The position numbers were made by a program, and so were the translations under genes. The notes below the pieces were generated by a model, which ran no database searches, had not been told where the DNA came from, and saw only the letters and a program-made list of their open reading frames with translations. Shown here in pieces: positions 27,569 through 37,158 of a stretch of DNA of 64,000 nucleotides. Source of the stretch: an uncultured Pseudomonadota bacterium (GTDB taxonomy: Bacteria > Pseudomonadota > Gammaproteobacteria > Steroidobacterales > Woeseiaceae); contig CAJXJW010000004.1 in assembly GCA_913055625.1 (NCBI GenBank), positions 186,001 through 250,000 of the forward strand, read 5' to 3'. Position 1 is the stretch's first letter. Every line of letters begins with the position of its first letter.

Positions 27569-30205
27569 TCAGATGACGAACTCGGGTGCAACGGGCCTGC
27601 GGTTGTAGAACGAACTCATCGCGTACCCATAGGCGCCCGCGTTCGCGATCAGGATCACATCACCCTCGATCGACGGCGGCAGCAGCCGGTCCGTGCCGAG
27701 CCGATCTCCCGTCTCGCAAATCGGACCGACGACCGTCACCGTCTCGCTCGGCGTCTCGTCGAGCCGGGACAGGTTCACGATCTCGTGGTACGCGCCGTAC
27801 AGCGCCGGCCGAATCAGCGAGTTCATGCCCGTCGCGACGCCCAGGTAGCGCATGTCGCCCTTGCCCTTCAACTGCGTGACGTGAGTGAGCAGTACGCCCG
27901 CGCGCGCGACCAGGAAGCGGCCCGGCTCTATCCACAGCGCGTACTGCGGGTATGCCGCGCGGATCTCGGCCAACGTCTCGTTCATGCGCGCGAGATCGAA
28001 GGGTTTGTCACCCGGCTTCTCGGGGACGCCCAGCCCGCCGCCGAGATCGATCGTCCTGACGTCCGGGAAGTGTGCGGCGACCTTGATGAGCTCCGACGCG
28101 ACGTTGCGCCAGTTGTCCGGGTCGGAGACGCCGCTGCCGCTGTGTGCGTGAATCCCGACAATGCGTGCGCCCGCACCGCTGACCCTGTCGACGAGTTCGT
28201 CGATCTCGAAGCGCGGCACCCCGAATTTCGAGTGCACGCCCGCCGTCTTCACGTGCTCGTGGTGGCCGCGACCCTGCCCCGGGTCCATGCGCACGAAAAG
28301 TTCACGATCCGCGAATAGCTCGGGCCACTCACGCAGCGGGTGCAGGTTGTCGAGCGTGACGCGCAGCCCCTTGTCGAGCGCCCACTCGTACTCGCTGCGT
28401 GGCGCGAAGTTCGGCGTGAACAGGATGCGTTCCAGGGGAAGCCCCGGCACCTCCTGCTCGAGCCACTCGACCTCGCCGGGCGACACGCATTCGAAATCGA
28501 CGCCTTCAGACGCCAGCGTGCGCAGCAATTCCGGGTTGAAATTGGCTTTCATCGCGTACAGGACACGATCGACGCTACCCAGCCCGAGCAGGCTGCGCGC
28601 CGCCGAAATCACGGAATCGCGGTCGTAGACGTAGGCGTTGACATGCTCCTGGGCGAGGCGCAGCAAGTCCTTGCGTCGCTGCACCCACCAGGTGTCCTTG
28701 CGGGACCGCGGGCGCGCCTCGGCGCGGAAAAGCTGCTCCCAACTCGGGCCGAAAGCCGGGCTGCCGCCGCTCGGCCGGATCACCGTCGCGTGCAGCTTGC
28801 TGACCAGCCGCTCGCGCTGGTCAGCGCCGATGACGAAGCTCAGGTTCAGGTCGTTCGCGGCCTGGCTCATCAGGTGAATCTTTTCCTCCTCGAACACCTC
28901 GAGCGCCGGCGCTAGCCGCGGCAGGATGGTCCGGATCTTCCGGCCGACCAGGCTGATCGCGGCGCACTGATCGATGATGCGCACGCGGCACATCGCCGAC
29001 AGGTCGTTCACGAGCGCCTCCTGGACATCGTCCGACAACGCACCGTCGGCCGTGTCGACGGACACCGTGACGTTCGTTTCGGACGTCGATACCAAATCCA
29101 CCGAGAGCCCGTGTTCGCTGAATACTGCGAATGCGCGTGCGAGGAAGCCCACTTCGTGCCACATGCCGACGCTGTCCATCGAGACCAGCGTGATGTTGCG
29201 GCGAGAGCAGATGCCCTTGACCTGCGGCTCAACCTCGTCGGTCACCGGCGAGATGACGGTCCCGGGAATCTCCGGTGCCATGGTACTGCGGATGAACAAC
29301 GGGATGCCGTGCGGCCGCAGCGGCGAAATGCAGCGCGGGTGCAGCACCGAACTGCCTGCCGAGGCAAGCTCCTGTGCCTCCTCGTAGCGCAACGCGACGA
29401 GCAGCCGCGCCGACGGGACGAAACGCGGGTCCGCGCTGAACATGCCGGGCACGTCGGTCCAGATCTCGAGCCGGCACGCCTGCACCTTCGCCGCGAAATA
29501 GGCCGCGGAGGTATCGGAGCCGCCCCGGCCGAGAAGGACGGTCTCGCCGTTGCGATTCCGCGCGATGAACCCCTGCGTCAGCACGACCTGGCGCTTCAGC
29601 CCCTCCAGGCGTCGCGCGACCTCGGGGTCCGCGTCGTAGCTGCAAACCGCCGACAGGTAGTGGCGGCTGTGCTGGGCGCCGTTGCGATTCTGGCTGACGA
29701 GCAGGTCTCGCGCGTCGGCCCAACCGACGTCGATTCCCTGCGAGGCGAGGTAGGCTGCGCCGAGCCGGGTGGAAAGCAGTTCGCCGAGCGCCATGATTCG
29801 CACACGGACACGGTTGCTGACTTCGCGAATGAGCCGGATGCCGGCCACCAGCTGTTCGAGCTCGTGCAGCCCGTCGCTCAGCAACGCCTCCCCGTCGAGA
29901 CCGAGTTCCCCGGCCAGGGCGAGGTGCTGGTCGCGGATCATTGCGATGCCTTTCGACGGATCACCGGCGATGGCTTCGTCCATCAATACGTGCAGGCGGT
30001 TCGAGATGCCCTGCAGCGCCGAGTGCACGACCAGCGGCTGCAATCCGTCAGCGACCCGCGCGCGCACGAGATCCGCGATCGTCGCCCAGTTCTTCGCCGT
30101 CGACACGCTCGTGCCGCCGAACTTCATCACCACCCACTTCGAACTGGCTATCGATGCGGGAGCGCCCAGGTTTCCGCTCGCTTCGAACGGCGCTTCATTG
30201 GTCAT
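27569..30205 (-). CDS. Bifunctional aspartate kinase / diaminopimelate decarboxylase
   Basis: 878 residues, a head-to-tail fusion of the first (LysC) and last (LysA) steps of the lysine pathway. Residues about 23-470: aspartate kinase with VMKFGGTSV, FIARNRNGETVLLGRGGSDTSAA (two parts) and two ACT regulatory domains. Residues about 495-878: PLP barrel-type decarboxylase with Lys553 (YAMKANFNPE), HAHSGSG, GGGLG at 722-726, EPGRFLVA, Cys830-Glu831 (ICETGD) and Tyr861 (AYGYAMSSFYN). The same fusion is known in Xanthomonadales. Both catalytic sites look intact. ATG 30205 has only a weak Shine-Dalgarno. An intrinsic terminator 52 bp upstream suggests its leader is controlled. Confidence 0.95.
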   Translation of the reverse strand: MTNEAPFEASGNLGAPASIASSKWVVMKFGGTSVSTAKNWATIADLVRARVADGLQPLVVHSALQGISNRLHVLMDEAIAGDPSKGIAMIRDQHLALAGELGLDGEALLSDGLHELEQLVAGIRLIREVSNRVRVRIMALGELLSTRLGAAYLASQGIDVGWADARDLLVSQNRNGAQHSRHYLSAVCSYDADPEVARRLEGLKRQVVLTQGFIARNRNGETVLLGRGGSDTSAAYFAAKVQACRLEIWTDVPGMFSADPRFVPSARLLVALRYEEAQELASAGSSVLHPRCISPLRPHGIPLFIRSTMAPEIPGTVISPVTDEVEPQVKGICSRRNITLVSMDSVGMWHEVGFLARAFAVFSEHGLSVDLVSTSETNVTVSVDTADGALSDDVQEALVNDLSAMCRVRIIDQCAAISLVGRKIRTILPRLAPALEVFEEEKIHLMSQAANDLNLSFVIGADQRERLVSKLHATVIRPSGGSPAFGPSWEQLFRAEARPRSRKDTWWVQRRKDLLRLAQEHVNAYVYDRDSVISAARSLLGLGSVDRVLYAMKANFNPELLRTLASEGVDFECVSPGEVEWLEQEVPGLPLERILFTPNFAPRSEYEWALDKGLRVTLDNLHPLREWPELFADRELFVRMDPGQGRGHHEHVKTAGVHSKFGVPRFEIDELVDRVSGAGARIVGIHAHSGSGVSDPDNWRNVASELIKVAAHFPDVRTIDLGGGLGVPEKPGDKPFDLARMNETLAEIRAAYPQYALWIEPGRFLVARAGVLLTHVTQLKGKGDMRYLGVATGMNSLIRPALYGAYHEIVNLSRLDETPSETVTVVGPICETGDRLGTDRLLPPSIEGDVILIANAGAYGYAMSSFYNRRPVAPEFVI

Positions 30206-30256
30206 CGAACGGGGTCTCTCGCCGGCGACGTATCGCCCTGGTCAGGTGTCCGGTCC

Positions 30257-30290
30257 AAAAAAAAACCCGCGAGGAGTGCCTTGCGGGTTT
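30257..30290 (-). terminator. Intrinsic terminator between ilvD and lysC-lysA
   Basis: Minus strand: AAACCCGCAAGG and CCTCGCGGGTTT form a 12-bp stem (one G-T) with a 4-nt loop, followed by a run of T's (nine in all). It is about 190 bp after the ilvD stop and only 52 bp before the lysC-lysA ATG. Either it ends a short transcript from this gap or it is an attenuator of lysC-lysA. Confidence 0.85.
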
Positions 30291-30313
30291 GTTAGCAATG
30301 TCCGGACTTTATG

Positions 30314-30433
30314 CTAGCCGATACGATTGCCATTGGCACCCACGCACCTCTGGCGCGCCATCTGTTTTAGGAGTTCTTTAGCATCCGTGAAAGGTCTGCC
30401 GTGGCACATTACGCGGGTGTCGAAACAGGTCAT
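30314..30433 (-). CDS. Possible 39-codon small ORF in the lysC-lysA leader
   Basis: ATG 30433 to TAG 30314, ending 23 bp before the terminator stem. The product contains KELLKQMARQRCVGANGNRIG at its C-terminus and resembles nothing I recognise. It is not markedly rich in Lys, Thr or Met, so a classical attenuator leader is not supported by composition. Upstream are TTGACC (17 bp) TCTACT and, alternatively, TTGGCC (18 bp) GATAAT. No Shine-Dalgarno is seen. It may be chance coding. Confidence 0.3.
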   Translation of the reverse strand: MTCFDTRVMCHGRPFTDAKELLKQMARQRCVGANGNRIG

Positions 30434-30481
30434 TATCGAAGTAGAGCTAACCTGCGGCCAAAGGTCAAGTAGGCGGCCTCC

Positions 30482-32173
30482 CTACCAGGCGTCCGGATCC
30501 GGCGGAATCGTCACTGCGCCGTCCGACGCGGACGACACCTCCGCGCGGTACTTGGCCAGCACGCCCCGGCGAACGTCGGTGGGCGGCCGCTTCCAGGCCG
30601 CGCGGCGGCGTTGCAGCTCCTCGTCGGACAGCGCGACGTCGATACGCTTGGATTCCGCGTCGATCGTAATGACGTCGCCGTCCTCGATGAGGGCGATCGG
30701 CCCGCCGACGGCGGCCTCCGGCGAGATGTGGCCGACGACGAAGCCGTGGCTGCCGCCGGAGAATCGACCGTCAGTGATCAGCGCGACGTCGGCGCCCAGT
30801 CCCTCGCCCATAATGGCGCTCGTGGGACTCAGCATTTCGCGCATGCCGGGCGCGCCTTTCGGCCCCTCGTAACGAACGACCACCACGTCGCCCTTGCCGA
30901 TCCGGTTGGCGAGGATGGCCTGCAGCGCGTCTTCCTCCGAGTGATACACGCGTGCGGTGCCCTCGAAGCGGAGGCCCTCCTTGCCGGTAATCTTCGCGAC
31001 AGCGCCGTCCGGCGCCAGGTTGCCGTACAAAATGGCGAGATGGCTGTCCTTCTTGATGGGGTCGTCGAACGGCCGGACGATGTCCTGGTCCGGCGGGTAG
31101 TCCGCGACGTCGGCCAGGTTCTCGGCGAGCGTCTTGCCGGTCACCGTGAGGCAGTCGCCGTGCAGCAGCCCCTTGTCGAGCATCCGCTTCATCAGCGGCT
31201 GGATCCCGCCGATCGCGATCAGCTCCGACATCAGGTAGCGCCCGCTGGGCTTGACGTCCGCCAGCACCGGCACCCGCGCCCCGATCTCGGTGAAATCGTC
31301 GAGTCCGAGGTCGACACCGGCCTCCCGTGCAATCGCGATGAGATGCAGTACGGCGTTCGTCGAACCGCCGAGCGCGATAACGACCGAGATTGCGTTCTCG
31401 AACGCCTTGCGGGTCAGGATGTCGAGCGGCTTGATGTCCTCGCGGATCAGGTGCATCACGGCCTCGCCCGCGCGCTCGCAATCCCGCCGCTTCTGGTCCG
31501 AGACCGCTTCCTGAGCGGAGCTGTTCGCGAGGCTCATGCCGAGGGCCTCGATGGCCGACGCCATCGTATTCGCCGTGTACATTCCGCCGCAGGCACCCGG
31601 CCCCGGAATCGCGGTCTGTTCCACTTCGAGCAGTTCCTCGGCGCTGATCTTGCCGGCCGCCCGCGCGCCGACGGCCTCGAAGATCGAGACCAGGTCGCGG
31701 CGCTGAACGCCGGGCCGAATCGTGCCGCCGTAAACGAACACCGCCGGCCGGTTCAGGCGCGCAATGGCCATCAGGCAGCCCGGCATGTTCTTGTCGCATC
31801 CGCCGATGGCGACCAGCCCGTCAAATCCCTCGGCGCCGGTGACGGCCTCGATCGAGTCCGCGATGATTTCGCGAGAAACGAGTGAGTAGCGCATGCCCGG
31901 CGTCCCCATCGAGATGCCGTCGGAAACGCTGATGGTATTGAACACGACGCCCTTGCCACCGGCGCGATCGGCCGATGCCGCCGCCAGGTCGGCAAGATCG
32001 CGAATGTGCATGTTGCACGGCGTGACCATGCTCCACGTCGACGCAATGCCGATCTGCGGCCGGGAAAAATCGTCTTCGGTGAAACCAACCGCGCGGAGCA
32101 TGCCGCGGCTCGGTGCCTGCTCGTCGCCGTCAACGACGACGCGCGAATAGCGTCGCAGTTCTTTCTCTTCCAT
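30482..32173 (-). CDS. ilvD: Dihydroxy-acid dehydratase
   Basis: 563 residues. Fe-S enzyme dehydrating 2,3-dihydroxyisovalerate or 3-methylvalerate to the 2-keto acids, the step after IlvC. Cluster cysteines in MVTPCNMH and [12 protein letters not shown]; also [19 protein letters not shown] and the C-terminal [23 protein letters not shown] (two parts). It is encoded 18 kb from ilvC on the other strand. Confidence 0.97.
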   Translation of the reverse strand: MEEKELRRYSRVVVDGDEQAPSRGMLRAVGFTEDDFSRPQIGIASTWSMVTPCNMHIRDLADLAAASADRAGGKGVVFNTISVSDGISMGTPGMRYSLVSREIIADSIEAVTGAEGFDGLVAIGGCDKNMPGCLMAIARLNRPAVFVYGGTIRPGVQRRDLVSIFEAVGARAAGKISAEELLEVEQTAIPGPGACGGMYTANTMASAIEALGMSLANSSAQEAVSDQKRRDCERAGEAVMHLIREDIKPLDILTRKAFENAISVVIALGGSTNAVLHLIAIAREAGVDLGLDDFTEIGARVPVLADVKPSGRYLMSELIAIGGIQPLMKRMLDKGLLHGDCLTVTGKTLAENLADVADYPPDQDIVRPFDDPIKKDSHLAILYGNLAPDGAVAKITGKEGLRFEGTARVYHSEEDALQAILANRIGKGDVVVVRYEGPKGAPGMREMLSPTSAIMGEGLGADVALITDGRFSGGSHGFVVGHISPEAAVGGPIALIEDGDVITIDAESKRIDVALSDEELQRRRAAWKRPPTDVRRGVLAKYRAEVSSASDGAVTIPPDPDAW

Positions 32174-32239
32174 ATCTCCGGAAACACTCAGCCGAACGTA
32201 TGCCGCACGTCGTGCGGTCGGCGGAGTCTAACAAGGAAC

Positions 32240-34678
32240 TCAGCGAGGGGCGATCTCGTCGTCGCGAATCATCACGACGATGCGCTTGAACACGTCGGCG
32301 AGCGGATCCGTATCGCCGGTCGCCAGTTCCACCGTGAACGCTTCGTCGCCCTCGGCGATCGAATCCTGCACGAGCGGTATCAGGAGCCGCGCCGACCGCT
32401 GCCCCGGACCGAAGCTCACCGAATAACCACCGGGCGAAAAGTAGTCTTCGCCCTCCTTTGCGGTGATGTCACGCACTTCGTAACCGACAACAACCTGTGT
32501 CTCATCGGGATTGAAACGTAGCACGTCAATCTGAACCACCGGGTCACGCTCACGGACGGCAACCTGGCTGACCGCAAAGCCGATCGTGTTCGTCGGCAAC
32601 TCTGCCTCGAACGCGCGCTGATCGTCGTCTTCGAGAACGATGTTCAAAGCCGCATAGCTCGTCGTCGTCGCGTCCTGCGAGCGAACGAGCATCGTCGATA
32701 CCTGGTCCGCTTCGCGCAACGGATCGCTCGCCATGCCGAGCGTTATCCGCGTGCGCTCCTGGCCCGCTGCCAGTTCGATGTCCCGTTCGCCGGAGATCGA
32801 ATACTGGCCGGACGCCCAGGGCGACCGATTGCCGCTGTAACGAACCTCTTCCAGCCGGAGGTGCAGCGGGCGCGTCAAGTCACCGGCACGCACGAGGTCC
32901 ACGAGGACCGGCGCCTGGTCCTCGCGCAGGACGATCGGCGTCCCGTCGGGTTCGCCGGACGTTTCGACCAGCAGCACCTCGAGGTCCGGCGGCGGCAGCG
33001 CCGAATGAGCCGCGGCCGCGCCCTCTCCGGTCCCGGCGGCAGCGGGTTCCACGCCGGCCTCAATTGGCGTCGCCGGCTCGATGACCTCGATGTCCATCGG
33101 CGCCGGCTCCCCGACCGGCGTGTCGCCGGCGGCGGCGTCCGTTTCAGTCGCGGCATCGCTGCTCGCGGCCGCCGGCACCGCTGCAGGACCCGCCGGCACC
33201 GCATCGGCCGGCTCCCGGAGCGCTTCGACACGGGCCTCGACCCAGTCGCGAACCTGCCCGCCCCAGCCCAGGCGATCGGAGAAACCGATCTCGTAAACGG
33301 CAAACCCGAGCAGCAGCACGATCGCGACGAGGGCCACGAGCCAGCTCCGGGATGGCGGACGCTCCACGATCTCCGGTTTTTCCACCATGTCGAGACTGGT
33401 GGTTTCGGCCGAACGATCCTCCAGGGCCTCGACGAACTCCTGCATCGTCTGGAACCGGGTCACCCGAGAGAAGGAAATCGCTTTCTTCAGCGCCCGCCAC
33501 TGGTCATCCGTCAGGCCGGGCGGTCGCTGCGGCTTCATCCCCTCTTCGGCGGCTTCCGCCGCGTTGCGCGGCCCGAAGACGCGGTACCCGGCGACGAGCC
33601 GGTAGAAGAGACATCCGAGCGAGAACACGTCGTCGGCGGGCACCGGCTCCTCGCCGGTGAGCACCTGCATGCTCGAGTACGCCGGCGTCAGCGCACCGAG
33701 CACGCCAGGATCAAATTCGTCGGGCGCGGACTTCGATTGCGTTTGCCGGACGCGGGCAACGCCGAAGTCATACAGTTTCGCGTCGCCGTTCGACAGAATC
33801 ATAACGTTCGCCGGCTTGACGTCGGCGTGCACGATGCCGCAGCGATGCGCGTAGTTCAGCGCGGACGACAATTGGCTGACGATGCGGATGGCGTCGTCGA
33901 CAGGCATCGCCTTGCCTTCTGACGAATCCAGTATTTCGGCCAGCGTCCGGCCTTCCATCCATTCCATGACGATGAAGTACAGGTCGTCGTCACGGTCGAG
34001 GTCGAGAAAGCGAACGATGTGATTGTGCGCAAGGCAACGGCCCTTGGCGGCTTCCTGTTGCAGCGCCTTGAGCGCCATGCCGTTCTTCGCGAGTTGCGGC
34101 GACAATACCTTGATCGCCACCCAGGGCTCGGCCGCTCCGGCCTCCGCCATGCGCCGGTCGAGGGCCTTGTAGACGACGCCCATGCTGCCGCCCGACACGC
34201 GCTCCTGCAGAAGGAACCGGTCGCGCAGCACGGAGCCGACCTGTACCTGGTCATCCGCCGTCGCCGGTCGCAGAACTTCGTCGGGAATCACGGCCGTGGA
34301 TACGTGGTCCTGGGCGTCGTCGGGCTCGGCGGCATCGAGGTGCGCCGTTTGCGCGTCGAGTTCCCAGAGCCGGGCGAGCGTGGCGGACGTTGCCCGGTTG
34401 GCGCGAGGCTCCGTCCGGATGATTTCGGTCACGTGGCCGTCCAGCAGCGACTTTACAAGCTGGTAGGTTTCGGTGCGCAGCTCACCGTCGTCGTAGCGCT
34501 CCTGCAGCACGGCACGGATCTCGCGCTCGATGTCCTTGTCGTCGCGAAGCAGGCCCCCGATTCGCTCCTTCAGCGCGGTCAACAGCCGGACATCGTCGTC
34601 GGTGGTCCCGATGCGATCATCGAGGTCCGACAACGGGTCATCCAGCATGTCCCGAATGCGTTCCGAATTTGCGCTCAT
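32240..34678 (-). CDS. Transmembrane Ser/Thr protein kinase with Calx-beta-like extracytoplasmic domains
   Basis: 812 residues. Cytoplasmic N-terminal helical region (1-140), protein kinase domain (about 150-425), one membrane helix (445-467), an Ala/Pro/Glu-rich linker (485-560), then two beta-sandwich repeats (about 565-690 and 695-808). Kinase motifs: Gly-loop VSGGSMGVVY, Lys190 in WVAIK, catalytic HADVKPAN (284-291; Ala in place of Arg, so a non-RD kinase) and DFG at 304-306. The second outer repeat carries AKEGEDYFSPGGYSVSF and EGDEAFTVEL, a Calx-beta signature seen in surface and Ca-binding proteins. No phosphatase or substrate gene is adjacent. A sensor kinase reading an envelope cue is inferred. 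Confidence 0.85.
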   Translation of the reverse strand: MSANSERIRDMLDDPLSDLDDRIGTTDDDVRLLTALKERIGGLLRDDKDIEREIRAVLQERYDDGELRTETYQLVKSLLDGHVTEIIRTEPRANRATSATLARLWELDAQTAHLDAAEPDDAQDHVSTAVIPDEVLRPATADDQVQVGSVLRDRFLLQERVSGGSMGVVYKALDRRMAEAGAAEPWVAIKVLSPQLAKNGMALKALQQEAAKGRCLAHNHIVRFLDLDRDDDLYFIVMEWMEGRTLAEILDSSEGKAMPVDDAIRIVSQLSSALNYAHRCGIVHADVKPANVMILSNGDAKLYDFGVARVRQTQSKSAPDEFDPGVLGALTPAYSSMQVLTGEEPVPADDVFSLGCLFYRLVAGYRVFGPRNAAEAAEEGMKPQRPPGLTDDQWRALKKAISFSRVTRFQTMQEFVEALEDRSAETTSLDMVEKPEIVERPPSRSWLVALVAIVLLLGFAVYEIGFSDRLGWGGQVRDWVEARVEALREPADAVPAGPAAVPAAASSDAATETDAAAGDTPVGEPAPMDIEVIEPATPIEAGVEPAAAGTGEGAAAAHSALPPPDLEVLLVETSGEPDGTPIVLREDQAPVLVDLVRAGDLTRPLHLRLEEVRYSGNRSPWASGQYSISGERDIELAAGQERTRITLGMASDPLREADQVSTMLVRSQDATTTSYAALNIVLEDDDQRAFEAELPTNTIGFAVSQVAVRERDPVVQIDVLRFNPDETQVVVGYEVRDITAKEGEDYFSPGGYSVSFGPGQRSARLLIPLVQDSIAEGDEAFTVELATGDTDPLADVFKRIVVMIRDDEIAPR

Positions 34679-34752
34679 TGCTCAGCGTGGGCCCGGGTCC
34701 CGAAAACGTCCTATTGTAGCCATTCTGTCAAATGCACAAGCGGAACTGGTCG

Positions 34753-36156
34753 TCAGATTACCTTTCCCGGGTTCAGGATCCCCGCCGGGTCCAGGGCGTC
34801 CTTCAGGCTGCGCATGAGCCTCAGCGTGGCCGGTGTCGCCCGGGCGGCGAGATCGGACTTCTTGAACACCCCGATACCGTGCTCGGCGCTGATACTGCCG
34901 CCCAGGTCGGTCACGAGATCGTAGATGACGCGTGTTACGGTATCGCCCGGCTGCCCGTCGCCGGTGCGCAGGATTGCATTGTAGTGCAAGTTGCCGTCGC
35001 CGAGATGGCCGAACACGACCGGCACGACGCCGGGAACGGCGCGCTCCAGGCTCTCCGCGGCGCGGCCCAGGAACTCCTGCAGCCGGGACAGCGGCACGGA
35101 GACGTCGTGCTTGACCCCCGGCCCTTCGCGCCGCTCGGCCTCCGAGATGCTGTGCCGCAGCCGCCAGAGCGCCTCCGCTTCCGACAGGCTTTTCGCAACC
35201 ACCGCGTCCTCGGCGAGCCCGCGTTCGAGTACCGCGGCAAGGCTCTCCTCGACCCGCGCCTGCGAGGCCGCGAAGTCGGCAAGGACGTACCACTCGGACG
35301 CACTCCGGAATGGATTCCGCAGCCCGTCGACATGCCGCAGCACCAGCCGCATCGGCGTCGCACCAATCAGTTCGAATGCCTGGATGCGATCGGGATGCCG
35401 CTCGCGCAGCATCGCGTAGGCCCGGACGGCGCTGATTGCATCCGGCAACGCGAGCATGACCGTCTGCACCGGCCCGGGATCGGGAAACAGCTTGATCGAA
35501 ACCCGCGTGATGACGCCGAGCGTGCCTTCGCTGCCGATGAAACACTGCTTGAGGTCGAAGCCCGCGTTGTCTTTGCGCAGCGCCCGGAGCCCGTCCCACA
35601 CGGTACCGTCCGCCAGCACGACCTCCAGCCCGAGGACCAGGTCTCGCGTCATGCCGTAACGCAGGACATTGATACCGCCGGCATTCGTCGCCACGTTGCC
35701 GCCAATCTGGCAGCTGTCCTCGCCGCCGAGGCTCAGCGGAAAGTACCGGCCGGCCTCGCGGGCGGCGGACTGCACCCGGCTCAGTATGCAGCCGGCCTCG
35801 GCGACCAATGAATAATTGTCGGCATCGACGGACTCGATCGCGTCCATCCGGCCGAGGTTCAGCACCACCTGGCTACCGTCGGCGTCCGGCACCGCGCCGC
35901 CGCACATCCCGGTGTTGCCGCCCTGCGGCACGACGCCCACACCGGCGGCATGACAGGTCCGAAGCACCTCACTCACCTGCGCCGTCGTGCCGGGCCGGAC
36001 CAGCAACGGCGTGCGGCCATGCAATCGGCCACGCCACTCGGTAACGTGCGGTTCGAGCGCATCCGGATCGCTGATCCAGGCGCCATCGCCCACGATGTCC
36101 CGCAGCGCGTCGAGCACCTGCGCCGGCACCGGCGCGCTTCGCGGACGGCTGTCCAT
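34753..36156 (-). CDS. FAD-linked oxidase, GlcD/D2HGDH/D-lactate dehydrogenase family
   Basis: 467 residues, vanillyl-alcohol-oxidase-type fold. N-terminal FAD domain with PQGGNTGMCGGAV, GGNVATNAGG and GSEGTLGVIT; C-terminal domain with the metal-site blocks KHDVSVPLSRL, FGHLGDGNLHYN and AEHGIG, and ending LDPAGILNPGK. It oxidises a 2-hydroxy acid (glycolate, D-lactate or D-2-hydroxyglutarate). Adjacent serA produces D-2-hydroxyglutarate as a by-product in some bacteria, but serA is 23 kb away, so the substrate stays open. ATG 36156 overlaps the stop of the upstream dehydratase (TGATG). Confidence 0.9.
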   Translation of the reverse strand: MDSRPRSAPVPAQVLDALRDIVGDGAWISDPDALEPHVTEWRGRLHGRTPLLVRPGTTAQVSEVLRTCHAAGVGVVPQGGNTGMCGGAVPDADGSQVVLNLGRMDAIESVDADNYSLVAEAGCILSRVQSAAREAGRYFPLSLGGEDSCQIGGNVATNAGGINVLRYGMTRDLVLGLEVVLADGTVWDGLRALRKDNAGFDLKQCFIGSEGTLGVITRVSIKLFPDPGPVQTVMLALPDAISAVRAYAMLRERHPDRIQAFELIGATPMRLVLRHVDGLRNPFRSASEWYVLADFAASQARVEESLAAVLERGLAEDAVVAKSLSEAEALWRLRHSISEAERREGPGVKHDVSVPLSRLQEFLGRAAESLERAVPGVVPVVFGHLGDGNLHYNAILRTGDGQPGDTVTRVIYDLVTDLGGSISAEHGIGVFKKSDLAARATPATLRLMRSLKDALDPAGILNPGKVI

Positions 36157-37127
36157 CACAGTCCCGCCTGCGCGCAGAACGACGCGGCATCGATGTTACT
36201 GCCGCAGAAGACGAGAACGACGCGTCGCCCCGCGAGTCGCTCCCGGTAAGGGCCCAGCAACGCGGCGGTTGACGCAGCGCAGGCCGGCTCGACCGCGATA
36301 CGCAGGCGCTCGAACAGCGTCCGCATCGCATCGCGCAGTTCGTCCTCCGCGAGAAGCGCGACCTCGCGCACGAAGCGGCGGCACAGGTCGAACGAGTACG
36401 GCAGGACGAACGGCGCGCCGAGGCTGTCAGCGATGGTCGTCACCTGTTCGATGGCAACCGGCTTGCCGGCGGCAAGGCTTCGTGACATGGAATCCGCCCC
36501 CCTGGGTTCGACGCCGAGGACGTCGATGTCCGGGTCGATCTGGTGCAGTGCGTTTGCGATGCCGCCAATCAGCCCGCCACCGCCGATCGAGACGATCACT
36601 GCGTCGATATTCTCGACCTGCTCCGCGATCTCCACGCCCAGCGTACCGGTCCCGGCAGCGACCGCCGGGCCCTCGAACGGATGGACGAGCGCGCGCCCCT
36701 CGCGCTCGCGGATTTCCTCGACGCGTTGAAATGCCGCGTGCACGTTGTCCGCCGTCACGACCTCGGCTCCGAACGCCCGGCATGCCGCACGACGCACCGG
36801 GCTCGCGGAAGCCGTCATCACGACCTTGGCGTGGCTGCCGGTCACGGACGCGGCGTATGCCGTTGCGACCGCGTGGTTGCCGGCGCTGACGGCCGTGATC
36901 CCGGCCGCGCGTTCGGCCGGCGTCAGCGCCAGCACGCTCGCCAGCGCGCTGCGCGCCTTGAACGTGCCGGTGCGCTGCAGGAATTCCAACTTGCCGAAGA
37001 CCGTGGTGCCGTTGTCAAGCAGTTCCTCCAGCCCCGCGCAGCGCACGACCGGCGTGCGCACGACGGCATCCCCGAGCCGCGCGCGCAGCCCGGCGATTTC
37101 GTCCAAACAAGGTGCAGTTTGTGCCAT
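36156..37127 (-). CDS. Threonine/serine dehydratase-like PLP enzyme
   Basis: 323 residues, fold type II, about the size of catabolic threonine dehydratase or serine racemase, with no C-terminal ACT domain. PLP lysine Lys57 in TGTFKARSA, SAGNHAVATAYA, and the phosphate-binding GGGGLIGG. Candidate activities are threonine deamination to 2-ketobutyrate, serine dehydration, or an eutB/threo-3-hydroxyaspartate type reaction. Coupled by 1-bp overlap to the FAD oxidase. Start at ATG 37127; a second in-frame ATG at 37160 is less likely because of the divergent gene. Confidence 0.85.
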   Translation of the reverse strand: MAQTAPCLDEIAGLRARLGDAVVRTPVVRCAGLEELLDNGTTVFGKLEFLQRTGTFKARSALASVLALTPAERAAGITAVSAGNHAVATAYAASVTGSHAKVVMTASASPVRRAACRAFGAEVVTADNVHAAFQRVEEIREREGRALVHPFEGPAVAAGTGTLGVEIAEQVENIDAVIVSIGGGGLIGGIANALHQIDPDIDVLGVEPRGADSMSRSLAAGKPVAIEQVTTIADSLGAPFVLPYSFDLCRRFVREVALLAEDELRDAMRTLFERLRIAVEPACAASTAALLGPYRERLAGRRVVLVFCGSNIDAASFCAQAGL

Positions 37128-37158
37128 AAGTACGGATAATACTTGCGATAAAGCGTAC

